From contig JAJVDF010000875.1 of NCBI GenBank assembly GCA_022410635.1, positions 1 through 64,000 on the forward strand: a stretch of DNA of 64,000 nt. Direction: 5' to 3'. Position numbers and translations under genes: made by a program. Source of the DNA: Tretioscincus oriximinensis. Lineage: Eukaryota > Chordata > Lepidosauria > Squamata > Gymnophthalmidae. Shown here piece by piece: positions 20,231-30,636 of the stretch; the stretch's first letter is position 1, and every line of letters begins with the position of its first letter. Below the pieces are notes generated by a model that ran no database searches, had not been told where the DNA came from, and was given only the letters and a program-made list of their open reading frames with translations.

Positions 20231-23200
20231 CTAAAAAAGGGAAAAATTGAAAAGTATTAGATGAAAGGATATACACTGCTTTTAGGAATAAATACACTAA
20301 CTATTAATTTACCGTAAGAAACAATTTCTAAATCTTTCTATTCTCAAATAAAGTTTTAGCCATAGCATTCCAATTTCTAGTACAGTGGTTCTCAACTTTT
20401 CTAATGCCGTGACCCCGCAATACAGTTCCTCATGTTGCGGTGACCCCAATTTTGGTGGCTACTTCAAAACTGTAATTTTGCTACGTTTATGATTCGGAAT
20501 GTAAATACCTGATATGCATTATGTATTCTCATTGATACAAATCAAACATAATTTAAACATAGTGATTAATCACAAAAACAATATTTAATTATATGTTGAG
20601 AAATATTTATTACTAATTCCAATAAATAATATTTCACCATGGCTTTAGGTGACCCCTGTGTTTGGTTGTTCGGCCCCCGCCGAGGTTGCGACCCACAGGT
20701 TGAGAACCGCTGTTCTAATAGATAACCACCCAACACACACATATGCGTGGTAATTTTAAGCTCTNCGAGGCTGTTTTGCAAAATCATAGAATAAAACCTA
20801 AGAATATTATATCCCTCATCAAAAAGCTAAAAAAAGATGCTATGGAGATGCATCATCTATTATTCCAGAATGAAANCACCTAACATTTACCCTAAAAGTA
20901 CAATAACTGAGATTTGGATGGGACATAAGAGAGGATATTTCCTTATGGTAAGGANAGTTGAAGATGGAAACTGATTTCTTTAAGTAGGGGCAGTACCTCC
21001 CTCATTGCACTGCCATCTGGACTCAATCACATAAATATATTATTTAATTTTACAATTCTGTGACTTCAGCATCAGGGGCTCACCTTGCCCTGAATATATG
21101 AAGGTTTAAATACAAACTGGACATAAGAAAAAGGTCTAGTTTCTGTACTTTGAAGCAATAAGTAGAAGNCAGAATTAAAAGCTTATCAATTTATAGCAAG
21201 GATAAAAAAAAAATATTCTGGAATTAAAGACAGGAAGCTACGTTTGAATTTCTAGCGTTTATTTCAATTTACACATTGTTCAAGAACCATTATGCCTGGT
21301 TTCCAGATGTAAACAATAACAAACTGCCAGCTTTCTGTTGATCTACTTTCTGGCAGAATTCCTGTTTTCTCTCCATATCTACACTGTTTTTTCATGATGA
21401 CAAATGCTTATTATAAAAGCTTAGATGTGAAACAGTTTTGTGCTGGCAGTGGGGCCTGCTGGGAAGTGTAGTCCGAGCCTATTTTGCCAGCCTGCGTAGG
21501 CCCTTGATCTGCAGACTGCAGCTCCCAGCCTGCACTGCAGCTAGCCCTGGGAGGCACAAAGCCTCTTTCGACAATCTGCGCTCAGTCCCACCCACAGGAA
21601 ACATTTTTTCTGCTTACAGAAAGATGGCTGGGGGATCCATGTATAGATGGTTAATTTTGGTAACTTAATATTGCCAGACCACAGCTTCAGTTCACTGGTG
21701 GAAAAGGGCAATGAATCAAAACAAGCCAGAAATGCAGAATAATCTTTCCAAATCAGATCCTGTTCATATGCTTAAAATATTATATGATAGGCTGACCAGA
21801 TGACCCCTTTTGGGGGGGGGGTGTTAAAACCTGATTTTGGGGTGCTTCCCGGTTTTTTCTGAGGAATTTTTTTAAAAAAAATCCTCAGCAAAAATCTTTT
21901 TTTGAAAAAGTTTTCTCAGAAAAAAACAAGCACCCCAAAACCAGGTTTTCAACCCCCCCCAAACGGGGTCATCTGGTCAGCCAGTTATATGACAACATTA
22001 AAAATAAAGGATTTCTGCAGGAGTTTCCTGCTTTAAGGAACAACTGTGTTTATAAATGAGGTATCTTCTGTTCATGGCTTGGGAAGAAGTAATAAACAGA
22101 ACCTACAAACTGCTCAAATGAGTCAATGGGACCCCAAAAATATTACAAAGTAATGTATAAAAAGTAACATGTTCATAATCTAAAAGATTTTACGGTTATG
22201 TAAAAGATGACCATGTAAGTTTCCAGAACACTTCCTTTTATCCTTAAGATTTATGTATTATTATTTAATCCTGTGATGATTTCTGTAAGCCTTGACCTTT
22301 TCTTTGAAACAGGAGGGCAGAACCATGATTATAAGAAATAATGTAACTACCCTGAACTACGCTTCTGGCAATCTTTGTAATCACACCTTTAGTCCAGCCT
22401 CTATTATTAATTTCTACAGATTTTTATTCCTTCTACTGGCTTCTAAAACTTCACCTCTGCCATTAGCCATTTCCATTCAGAAAACCTGTGACTAAATATA
22501 TAAATGGTAGTTTCATGTTTTTCAACAAATGCTACTAACATTCTACGGTTTTGTCTCAACCTTTCCAGATTACAACAGCATGGGAGACACGGGCATGGCA
22601 CTGAAGATATTTTATGGGGTGTGAAATGTGACTTTGTATCTTCTAGAAACGGCTCCTTTTTTCACTGAGGGAAAGTGATCCAGTAAAGACCAGAAAGCAG
22701 AAAAATGTAACTGCAGTACTAAGAAATATAAAAGAGAAAAAAGGCATTAAGGAACGGAGATCAAAACACCTGATCATGCCTTAAGATCTGCAGGGGANGC
22801 CCTCCCGACTGTACCACTGCCCTCCGTGGCAGAGTGTGTGGGAACTCAGCCCCCAGACTATGAAATAATCTCCCCCTTGAAGTGCGTCAGTCACCATCTC
22901 TATGTGCATTCAGAAAATGCTTGAAGATGCTTTTTCGCCTGGCCTTTGGTTGAGAAAACTGCTGACCTTCCCTACTTTTAAATGCAGCTGCTTTTTAATA
23001 TGCTGTATTTTTATTGTAAACTGTCCTGAGACTTTCAGGTATAGGGCAGTATAGAAATGTAAATAAATAAACAGAATGAGATTTGCCANNCGTANTTATT
23101 ATTTATTTATANTTATAAAATGAAGGTCTCAGGGTGACCAACAATAAAAGCAAAAATACAAAATTGCTATATTAAAATGATATCTGAAACATTTCTTCAA

Positions 23201-26200
23201 CCAAAGGCCACATTAAAGCGGTGCGCCTTCAAAGATCTTCTAAGGACTTTGTCCTAAGAATTTCAGAGATGTTGCCCTGAGACCTTCGGGTATAGGGCGG
23301 AATAGAAATGTAAACAAACAAACACTGAAATCTCAAGAGGGAGACTAGTGTGGGGACAACCACCGAGAAGGCCCTGTCACGGCTTCCCATCCATTTATTG
23401 TTGAGAGGGGTGGTATAACCAGGAGCCCCTCCCCTACAGATCTTAAGGCAAGGGCAGGTGCATATGGAAGAAGGAGTTTCTTTAGATATTTGGGGCCAAA
23501 GTTATACAAGGCCTTATAAGTCAAGGTTAACACCTTGAATTGAGCTCAAGACCAGCTGTACTTCCTGTAAATTTAGGTTGCCCAAAATAGCATGCCTGTA
23601 ACCTGCCACTTCAGATGGGACTGAATTCAAGCATTTGAAGTTCCATAGACTACAAGAAGCAAAGGGCTTCCATAAATGCCATGCTAGTAATATGGGATAC
23701 TTCCCACCTCCTTCCCAGCTAACTAATTTATCCTTTCAAATTGTATTAAAACTAATCCTTACAAACCCAAGTATACTAGCCTGGGAAAATACAGAAGATT
23801 AAAATGATCTATCCCAACAGTCAAATTACAAAACTGCTTGCTTGTTTGAAAGGATGTTCTTCCCAGCTGAGTGGTAGAGTATTTCAAAAAGCATGCTTAG
23901 GAAGAAAACTTTGACAACTTTTAACCGTATTTATAATGCAACTTTCTTCATATTTTTAAAGTTTTGATGGAGCACGTACACGGGGCAACAAAAACACTAT
24001 CCCACGATGGACTCAAGATAATCCAAAGCAAATCGAAACACACAGAATCCACCATTTGAAAAACAGCAGAGGAAAAAGAGGGAAAAACAGAACTCATGCA
24101 ACTATATAAACCAAGAGAAAAAAATGTTCCGAATGAACGTAAACAATTTAATACATTCACCTTACATAAAACGGTAGCCTAAATAAGGCAATAAATAAAT
24201 AAATAAATCATTTTATCAGTAATATTTATCACAATATTATCAAATGAGTTTTGCAGTTATCACAACTCCCCTGCACATTCATGAGGACCACTGCAGGACT
24301 AAGTGACCAGATAGTTAAGTATTCTTACTTTTTAGCTGACACTTGATTGAGAGTTGATTTTCCTGCAGTAAGATTACTGAGGAATCTCATTCCTTTATCG
24401 TGGGGCTCTGCTGAAATTGCCATGAGCACATGTAGCAACCCCAACACAGTCCCAGAATATTCCTTGTTTTATTAATCCTGGATGTAGCCTTAGGTTTGAG
24501 AAATTTTGGAAATTTTATATGGGGAGCATTTTTTTAAAAACCTGATTCTGACATAAAGATCTTTAAAAGAAAATCCAGAAAAAGAAGACCAATACAAACA
24601 GCAATGAAATGAAACATTAGCCTGTATCATGCTGGTACCATCTAGATATTTTATATTCCAATGCCCTCTCAGACCAGTTTCTACACCCAACAGCCAAAGA
24701 TTATAAGAATTTCATCTGTATCATGAAACTAATGAGATCTAATACAGCTTAGGTTGCTTAAGGGAAAGGGGAATAGGGGGGTTGGAGAAGTTTAAACAAA
24801 GGATAAAAAGTCATGTTTTCAGATAATAATTTATGTCACATTATACACATGTGAACGCCAAAAGTTAGCTTGACTTACACGTGTAGCAGGATCTTTGGAA
24901 TCGACATAGATGTCTTTTAGAAATGTATGAAGGCGTTCATCTTTTTTCTTAACTTCTTCTTGGAATCTGGAAGAATCTAGGAAGACATTGATCCCATCAT
25001 TACTTTTAATTCCATGTTTCTTTTAAACTACTGTAGCAGCAACTAGGAAGGCGGTGGTAGGAAGTGGTGATTTGCTCTCTTACAAACTGCAGCAAAATGG
25101 ATTTTCTTCAACTACCGGTATGTGAGATCCAAAGCAGCTTCATACTGGAATAAGATATGATTCTGATCTTACATTGTTGAAGAAAAAACATTCATATGTA
25201 CATAATCACAAAGTGGATTTTATGTAATCTCCACTACAACTATTTATTTGGTTATTTTTAGATCCCATCATATACNTGAGCAGATGGGTTCTTCACAAGA
25301 CCCCAAACACATAACATGTGGGTGTCTGATGCACCTTTGAGGGAAATCTATTCCATAATCTGGGGGCTACCAATAACAAAGTCTTCCCACATGTCCACAT
25401 CCCTTTCAGTGTTGAAAATGGTAAGACCAAAGATACTTTCTGGAGGAACATAGGTGTATGGCCATGTGGGCCATTTTTTTTAGATATTGAATAAGTTGTT
25501 GATGTATAAGTTGCTTAAGGAATTTATACATCAACATTATTAACTTGAACCGGGCTCAGTAGCAAATGGAGCAATTCATTTAGGACTGCCATGATGTGCN
25601 TTTGGCCAGCTGCGCCAGCATCCTAGCTGCTACATTTTGTACAAGTTGTAACTTCTGAACCATCTTTAAGGACACACAGAATGTATTACAACTGACCAAC
25701 CTGGAAGTTACCAGAGTATGGATTATTATGATCAGGACTCCTGCTAAAACAGCACACAATTATGAAAAAGGCAAACAATATTTTCTTATTTGGGGTTTAC
25801 TTTGTTGTATATGGAATAGAGAAATTCATGGAGTGTACCAATGGCTAATAGAATGGATAAATGCTGTTTGATTCCTCTAAATACTGTTTGCAGGGAATTG
25901 AGAATGGTTAAATGATTTGCTTTAACAATATGCAAGTGCAACTGGTGGGCCATTGTGTTAAACAGAATGCTGGACTAGATAGGCTATGGACCAATTCAGC
26001 TGGACTCCTCCTGTGTTCTCAGGTTATTAAGGCCCAAGTCTACGATTAGGGCTGTGTTCTTTACTCATAATGCTTCTAAGGAGCCCCACGAAAACAAAGA
26101 TGTGCCCGGAATATGGGAAGTTTCACTTTTTGAGGGGCAGGGACTTATAATGCCTTAGAACATAAGAACATAAGAGAAGCCCTGCTGGATCGGGCCACAG

Positions 26201-29200
26201 CCCATCTAGTCCAGCCTCCTATCTCACACAGTGGCCCACCAATTGGGCAGTCTTCACTTATTCGTGACTGGTATTTCCTGAGTACTGGCTGTTGTTCCAT
26301 CTCGGATGCAATTTCAAAAGATCCACCCTAGTAGTTATTTATACCCTTGGTATCCATAAACTTATCTAATCCTGTCTTAAAGCTATCCAGGCTGCTAGCT
26401 ATCACCACCACTTCTGGAAGTAATTTCCACAGGCCGGTAACCCTCTGGGTGAAAAAACACTTTCCCTTGTCTGTTCTCACTCTTCTGCCCATCAATTTTA
26501 AGGAATGCCCCCTGCTTTATGTTAGACTAGGTGGGTTTTCACTAAAAACTAACATTAGTAATGTTGTTTTGAACTGACTCTTTCTGTACTAAGCCTTTTC
26601 CTAGGATATATCTCCATGCTGATATATCAGCATGCTGAAAGGGGCTTACCATTGTCACCTCTGGCATCTGGATGGCAGGCACCAATGCTGTGAAATATCC
26701 CAAAATAAAGCTCAGTGTGGAAAGGGCCCCTGTTTCAAACTACGTTAGTTTGTATAGATGCAACCAGCCTCAATAGCTTCAATGAAACTCAGATATAGCC
26801 ATTGTTACTAGAATGGATGCCCACATACTGTCTTCAGGTTGGAAGCATGGTCATTTGCAAGAAATTGAGGTTTTTTTCCTTTATCTAATTCTTGAAATGT
26901 TGAAGAGTAGTTGGGGAACCACAGTGTGAGTCAGGATGCTGAACTATCTAGTAAGGGGATCTCACAGCATCTTGGAAACTATCAATAAAAATAGTAGGCA
27001 ATGTGAACTTTCATAGATACNTTTTTTTCTTGTTAGTCTCTAAGGTGCTGTGAGATCCCCTTACTAGATATTCAAAATCCAAACTAGTTATTTGAATTCT
27101 ACCAAGATGGTGGATCAAAGGGTCAGTGACTTGATCCAGCAAGGCTCCTCTTATCTTCTTATTAAAGGTGGTGCTAGAGTGACATTGAAATTCACAACGC
27201 CTTTGGAAGCAGCACCCATAACCTTTTGCTAGTCTCCTTTAAAGGAAGACAAGTGTGAGTCAAAAATTTAGAGAGAATATTAAGGCCCTGATCACACATT
27301 TTTTNAAAAAAACTTCAGTCTGTTTGGTTTTTTTCTGGACCAAATCCCATTCCATAGGNCTGAAGTTGAACTCATGAAGGTTTAAAGTAAAAATATGAGC
27401 AGGATCTAAGAATGGAATTCCTATTTAACTTTTAGGGTTTAATTAATTAGTATTACAGTGCAAAACATGTGAAGTGTCACAGAGAATCAGCCTAGCCTTG
27501 TAGTTAGATCATCAGACTCTTATCTGATAATCTCCCAGTTTGAATCTCCATTCCCCTGTGAAGCCAGCTGCCTGACCTTGGGCTATTCATAATTCTTTGG
27601 AGCTCTCTCAGTCCTACACATTCCACACACTGTCTGTTGTGAACAAAAGAATAGAGGCTTACGTAAACCACTTTCAGTATTTTTGGAATGAGAAAAAGGA
27701 GGGTATATAAAAACCAACTTTTCTTCTCATCCAAACATGTGATCTAAATAAATATGGATACAGAGATACATTATGGATACAGAGATGCATATTATCTGTT
27801 GAACACAATATAAGTGAAATATCTGGAAGAGAATAGGACCTATATTTCTGCCAGCCTTTGTTGAGTTCTTGGTACCATTCTTTCATTATTACGGGTATTT
27901 CAAAACCACCTCATTTCCTATATGTTTAAATTAGATTGTGTTGGAGCTATAATTCTATCTGGAAGTTCTTAGGTGTAAATAGACTTTAATCTAAGGTTAC
28001 CGTCAAACTAACCTGGGACCTTAATGATATGGAAAAGAGGATTTTTTAAATACAACGCCTGGGTGGGTGTTAGGGGAGAAATCACTTTCTCACACTCATT
28101 AAACTCCTGTCTGAGATTTAATCCACTTTTAAAACTAACCAGCCTGGTCGCTGTCACCACCTTTGCTGGATGTAAATTCCAATGATGGGGACCTATACGA
28201 AGAAATGCTTCCCTTTGCCCATCCCAACTCTCCTGCCCATCAATTTCAAAGCGTGTTCCTAGTTCCTACATGATGCCAGCACAGCTTTCACATATTATTT
28301 TATTTTATTTATTTATTTGTATTTATATCCCGCCCTATACCCGAGGGTGGCGCACATAGCTTTTGTTGCTTTCTGCACATCAGACAACCTGTGGAGTAGG
28401 TGGGGCTGAGCGAGTTCAAAGAACTGTGACTGGCACAAGGTCACCCAGCTGGCTTACATGGAGGAGTGGGGAATCGAACCGGGAGACTACCAGATAAGAG
28501 TCCCACACTCTAACCACTACACCAAACTGGCTCACAGCAAACATAGATGGGAACTGCTGGCATGGAGATGGTTAAAGAGGAGTTTATATGCCTATATGAT
28601 ACAAGTGTGAAAAAGTGCAAGAATACTGAGAAAAAAATAAAATAAAATTTTGCACCCACAAATTAGAATGGATAAAATGCCAGTGTTACATGCAAATATG
28701 GAGACAAGTCCTATGCTCCAAAAGGAGGAATACCTAATAGCATGCACACAAATAGTGACTGGGGGGGAGGGGGGAATGGATGGAAAGATAGTCAAATGCT
28801 ATGATTATATTATAGAGTTAACAGCAGCAGAATTTTTGACTAGTGGAAACAACATTCTTATGTTCTTAAAGGACTAGACAGGTTTATGGACACCAAGGGT
28901 ATAAATGGGTACTAGGATGGATGTCTGGATGTTGCCTCCGGGATGGAGCAACAGGCAGGACTCCTGAAATACCATTTGCAGGGAGTCATGAACAGGAGCA
29001 TATTTTGCTTTCCTCTGTCCGGACTGCCCAGGTGCATCTGGTGGGCCTCTGTAAGACACAGAATGCTGGACTTGATGGGCTGTGGCTTGATTCAGTGTGG
29101 CTCTTCTTAACAATATGGGTAATTTGGGTGGTGGCTGAAAGATGTAAACCAGAAATGGATGAGCATAAAAACGTATCTGGAAACAGATTAAGAGAACTAA

Positions 29201-30212
29201 TTTGAATATTCAGCAAAGGAGCTACAGCACTTTTGAGACTAACTTGAGAAAAGTGGTCGGCATAAGCTTTCATAGACACGTCTACTTCTTCAGATGCTGA
29301 GGGACTAATGTCAGGGTCAGGTATTTATAGGGAAATGTGTATAGGAGAAGACAAAGCATATGCAACTGTAGGGAGGTGTTGAATTGCAGGTAGAAAAACA
29401 GGTAAATAGGTAAATTTCCTATAAATACCTGACCCTGACATTAGTCCCTCAGCATCTGAAGAAGTAGACGTGTCTACGAAAGCTTATGCCAACCACTTTT
29501 CTCAAGTTAGTCTCAAAGTGCTGCTAGCTCCTTTGCTAGACTTTCCGCTAGACTAACACGGCTATTTCTCTGAAACTAATTTGAATATTATTATTATTAT
29601 TTTTCCCACTGTGGCTAGAATGACTTAGGCTGCATCCACACATCACTGCGTTTATTCCACCACAGTTGGATATTCCACAATAAAGGAGTGTGTGGCCTGG
29701 TTTATTCCAGAATACCCACGCTTTATTGTGGAATGTTCCATTATAGTGGAATAAGTGACTGAGTAAAATGTTAAAGAGGACGCAGGAGGGAGTGGGGACA
29801 AACAAGGTATAGGGAGGGAGTGGGAGAAGATAAGAACACAGCGCGGGATGTTCTCTGTTGTGTTTTTAGTGTCGTTATATCGTTTTCCTTTAAACCTTGC
29901 GAGATACAGAAATGACATTGTGGGGTATGGGAAGGGGAAATGAGATATAATAGAGACAAATACAACGTGGGAAGACCCCGCACTGATTTATATGGAAGTT
30001 ATGGAGAAGGAAAGGGTCTCCCCCGTTCTAGGGTTGTGCGTGGTTTTGTATAGTTCAATCCGGCTTCGTTCCTTTCCCCTTCCACACGACTCACCCTCCT
30101 GCGCAGCTGCCGGGTACTGCGGGGCCGGCGAAGGCTTGACCTTGCTGACTTCGCGGTGCGCTCTGCTCTCCAAGTTGAAGTTGCTGAAAACGCGGGTCAC
30201 CCTGGCGCCCAT
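19913..30212 (-). CDS. NDUFAF4: NDUFAF4, complex I assembly factor 4 (three-exon spliced CDS)
   Basis: The coding sequence joins 30095-30212, 24879-24976 and 19913-20230 on the minus strand (118+98+318 nt), giving 177 residues plus TGA; the human protein has about 175. Exon 1 encodes an N-terminus with the family signature FNLE-S-RA-REVSK-KPSPAP. Exon 2 encodes [19 protein letters not shown]. Exon 3 encodes [25 protein letters not shown] and LEQKDV. All are highly conserved in this family (UPF0240). Splice sites are GT-AG and phases agree (1, then 0). The family acts inside mitochondria with NDUFAF3 in early assembly of respiratory complex I; no catalytic residues are expected. One codon near the C-terminus contains an N (19933). 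Introns are 5118 and 4648 bp and full of transposons. The reading frame looks intact, so a functional gene is likely. Confidence 0.95.
20383..20712. mobile_element. SPIN-type non-autonomous hAT transposon
   Basis: 330 bp beginning CAGTGGTTCTCAACTTTTCT and ending CACAGGTTGAGAACCGCTG, the termini of the SPIN (Space Invaders) hAT group. It is flanked by TTCTAGTA (20375-20382) and TTCTAATA (20713-20720), an 8-bp duplication with one difference. The interior (ATGCCGTGACCCCGCAATAC; GTGATTAATCACAAAAACAA) fits the short SPIN derivatives. It lies in NDUFAF4 intron 2, about 150 bp from exon 3. Confidence 0.9.
21430..21600. repeat. GC-rich repeat with ZNF143-like site
   Basis: GCCTGCTGGGAAGTGTAGT at 21454-21472 is, on the minus strand, one mismatch from the ZNF143/STAF consensus ACTACAATTCCCAGCAKGC. 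The segment has several self-complementary CTGCAG/CCCAGC blocks, so it may be a MITE rather than a promoter. Confidence 0.4.
21788..21984. mobile_element. hAT-like foldback MITE (TAGGCTGACC family)
   Basis: Flanked by a perfect 8-bp duplication TTATATGA (21780-21787 and 21985-21992). Ends TAGGCTGACCAGATGACCCC and GGGGTCATCTGGTCAGCCAG. In NDUFAF4 intron 2. Confidence 0.9.
22770..23072 (+). mobile_element. L2 LINE 3' end
   Basis: CCCTCCCGACTGTACCACTG; AAGTGCGTCAGTCACCATCT; tail TGAGACTTTCAGGTATAGGG and AAATAAATAAAC. Matches 2400-2740. Confidence 0.85.
23098..23600 (-). mobile_element. L2 LINE antisense, with a sense L2 tail inside
   Basis: Antisense L2 at 23098-23267 (AAGGTCTCAGGGTGACCA; CCAAAGGCCACATTAAAGCG) and 23340-23580 (frame 23345-23533 encodes [20 protein letters not shown]). 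A sense tail, GAGACCTTCGGGTATAGGGC, lies between at 23275-23330. Confidence 0.75.
23601..24878. other. unassigned intronic stretch
   Basis: Intron 2 sequence left of exon 2. No repeat or exon recognised apart from an AAATAAATAAATAAAT run near 24190. Confidence 0.4.
24879..24976 (-). CDS. NDUFAF4: NDUFAF4 coding exon 2
   Basis: This 98-nt exon follows a pyrimidine-rich acceptor (TGTCTTCCTAG) and ends at a GTAAGT donor (GT at 24877-24878). With the single base carried over from exon 1 it encodes [17 protein letters not shown] and then [16 protein letters not shown], ending on a complete codon. It is too short to appear in an open-reading-frame scan. I found it by looking for the missing family block between the two outer exons. 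A second AG ten bases inside would shift the frame, so the outer acceptor is preferred. Confidence 0.92.
25360..25740 (-). mobile_element. L2-related LINE remnant, antisense
   Basis: On the minus strand it reads [19 protein letters not shown], the L2-type KLQLVQN-AAR signature, between decayed flanks. CTTCTGAACCATC and GGAAGTTACCAGAGTATGGA parallel 6595-6680. Confidence 0.6.
25880..26022 (+). mobile_element. CR1-like LINE 3' end, old
   Basis: TGTTTGCAGGGAATTGAGAA; GAATGCTGGACTAGATAGGC; no tail repeats left. Confidence 0.65.
26156..26520 (-). mobile_element. CR1-like LINE 3' end, antisense
   Basis: GAACATAAGAACATAAGAGA start, then the shared 3' UTR and coding end (CAGGCTGCTAGCTATCACCA; GGTGAAAAAACACTTTCC). 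Confidence 0.85.
26521..27486. other. mixed stretch with a foldback
   Basis: Includes a MITE-like scrap (26630-26730, CATCTGGATGGCAGGC; AAATAAAGCTCAGTGTGG), the inverted repeat at 26944-27070 and a CR1 scrap at 27120-27165. No gene. Confidence 0.4.
26944..27070. repeat. inverted repeat, 29-bp arms
   Basis: Arm 26944-26973 (TATCTAGTAAGGGGATCTCA CAGCATCTT) is complementary, with about one mismatch, to 27042-27070. The TTAGTCTCTAAGGTGC next to the right arm is a phrase common in Penelope-like repeats. Confidence 0.65.
27487..27731 (+). mobile_element. Sauria-type SINE
   Basis: tRNA-like head (CCTTGTAGTTAGATCATCAG), body AAGCCAGCTGCCTGACCTTG, tail TATAAAAACCAACTTTTCTT. Near full length but diverged. 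Confidence 0.8.
28100..28290 (-). mobile_element. CR1-like LINE fragment, antisense, old
   Basis: CCAGCCTGGTCGCTGTCACC; CTCCTGCCCATCAATTTCAA; followed by the next SINE. Confidence 0.6.
28308..28537 (-). mobile_element. tRNA SINE with L2 tail, antisense
   Basis: Starts TTATTTATTTGTATTTATAT CCCGCCCTATACCCG (L2 tail, reversed). It ends with a tRNA head whose B box reads GAATCGAACC on this strand and with CTACACCAAACTGGCT. Confidence 0.88.
28538..28866. other. unassigned intronic stretch
   Basis: AT-rich, no recognised features. Confidence 0.35.
28870..29115 (+). mobile_element. CR1-like LINE 3' end
   Basis: GGACTAGACAGGTTTATGGA through the shared 3' UTR to GTGTGGCTCTTCTTA. Very near the consensus of the other copies, so young. 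Confidence 0.88.
29211..29573. mobile_element. Penelope-like fragment, head-to-head palindrome with hammerhead-like cores
   Basis: Two inverted arms (29211-29331 and 29418-29541) surround an 86-bp spacer. A perfect 16-bp duplication (AACTAATTTGAATATT) lies at 29195-29210 and 29574-29589. The right arm carries CTGAAGA (29456-29462), a 5-bp helix GTAGA/TCTAC, GAAA (29478-29481) and GC-TTAT-GC; the left arm has the same inverted. The right end is ACACGGCTATTTCTCTGAA. Confidence 0.7.
29632..29760. mobile_element. TTATTCCA-rich foldback MITE
   Basis: Begins GGCTGCATCCACACATCACT and ends AGTGGAATAAGTGACT. The interior alternates TTATTCCA and TGGAATA. Confidence 0.6.
30095..30212 (-). CDS. NDUFAF4: NDUFAF4 coding exon 1
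   Basis: The exon starts at ATG 30210-30212, encodes 39 full codons plus one base, and ends at a perfect donor (AGGAGG|GTGAGT, GT at 30093-30094). I chose this ATG because it gives the family's Met-Gly-Ala N-terminus and has A at -3 and G at +4. A second ATG lies directly upstream at 30213-30215. A third in-frame ATG at 30255-30257 would add 15 residues but has a poor context. The exon lies inside the CpG-rich promoter region. Confidence 0.93.
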
Positions 30213-30329
30213 CATCCCGGCCGGCGCGCGCACGCTCTTTTCGACTTCCGACGACATACGGGAAGCGCCGTGGAGAGGCCAGCGCTTTACCGAGGCTGCG
30301 CGGAACCACGGGGGTGCTGAGCTGGCGGA

Positions 30330-30343
30330 GCGCCACCTGGTGG
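30330..30343 (-). promoter_or_regulatory. CTCF-type motif upstream of NDUFAF4
   Basis: On the minus strand the bases read CCACCAGGTGGCGC, which fits the CTCF core consensus CCASYAGRKGGCRS at all 14 positions. It lies about 115 bp upstream of the NDUFAF4 start codon, at the edge of the CpG-rich patch. Motif match only. Confidence 0.5.
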
Positions 30344-30486
30344 CCTGGAGGTCTTTCCGTTCGGTTTTCTTTTTTTTTTTTTCTTTTCTGTGTTACCAGG
30401 CACGGTCGATCTTAAAATACTTGGATTTATTCTAGATTATATTTCTCCTGCCCATCTATATGCTGGCGCCTACTTTTGCGTAACGT

Positions 30487-30632
30487 GTAGCATGAGACCA
30501 ACTTTTTGTGAACGGCTCTGAGATACCAATAGAGCTGCCAAATAGCCACTTACCAAGCTTAGTTTTTTTTTTCTTAATGCATTTTATACATGTCCTTTGG
30601 TCTCAAATCTGCATTCTATGGGGGCCGCAATG
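30487..30632. repeat. dispersed duplicate, copy 1
   Basis: GTAGCATGAGACCAACTTTT to CATTCTATGGGGGCCGCAAT; matches 32705-32862 in the same orientation with scattered differences and one short insertion. Confidence 0.75.
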
Positions 30633-30636
30633 GCTT

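Larger units (their letters stand above)
20231..24878 (-). other. NDUFAF4: NDUFAF4 intron 2
   Basis: This 4648-bp intron holds a SPIN element (20383-20712), a CTGGGAAGTGTAGT-bearing repeat (21430-21600), a hAT foldback MITE (21788-21984) and L2 LINE pieces in both orientations (22770-23600). The remainder, such as 23600-24870, is AT-rich sequence in which I see no exon. Confidence 0.85.
24977..30094 (-). other. NDUFAF4: NDUFAF4 intron 1
   Basis: This 5118-bp intron contains an L2-related remnant (25360-25740), CR1 3' ends (25880-26022, 26156-26520, 28100-28290, 28870-29115), a foldback (26944-27070), a Sauria SINE (27487-27731), an L2-tailed SINE (28308-28537), a Penelope-like palindrome (29211-29573) and a TTATTCCA-rich MITE (29632-29760). 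No further exon is visible. Confidence 0.8.
30060..30365 (-). promoter_or_regulatory. NDUFAF4: CpG-rich NDUFAF4 promoter and 5' end
   Basis: A G+C- and CpG-rich patch (many CG, GCGC and CCGG steps at 30115-30345) covers coding exon 1 and about 150 bp upstream. The surrounding DNA is AT-rich and CpG-poor. No TATA box is evident, as expected for a housekeeping mitochondrial gene. Transcription is expected to run leftward from about 30.26-30.35 kb; the exact start cannot be seen. Confidence 0.75.

Noticed and set aside
30091..30435. Other frames across the NDUFAF4 promoter
   Set aside because: They overlap coding exon 1 in wrong frames or strands; long only because of high G+C.
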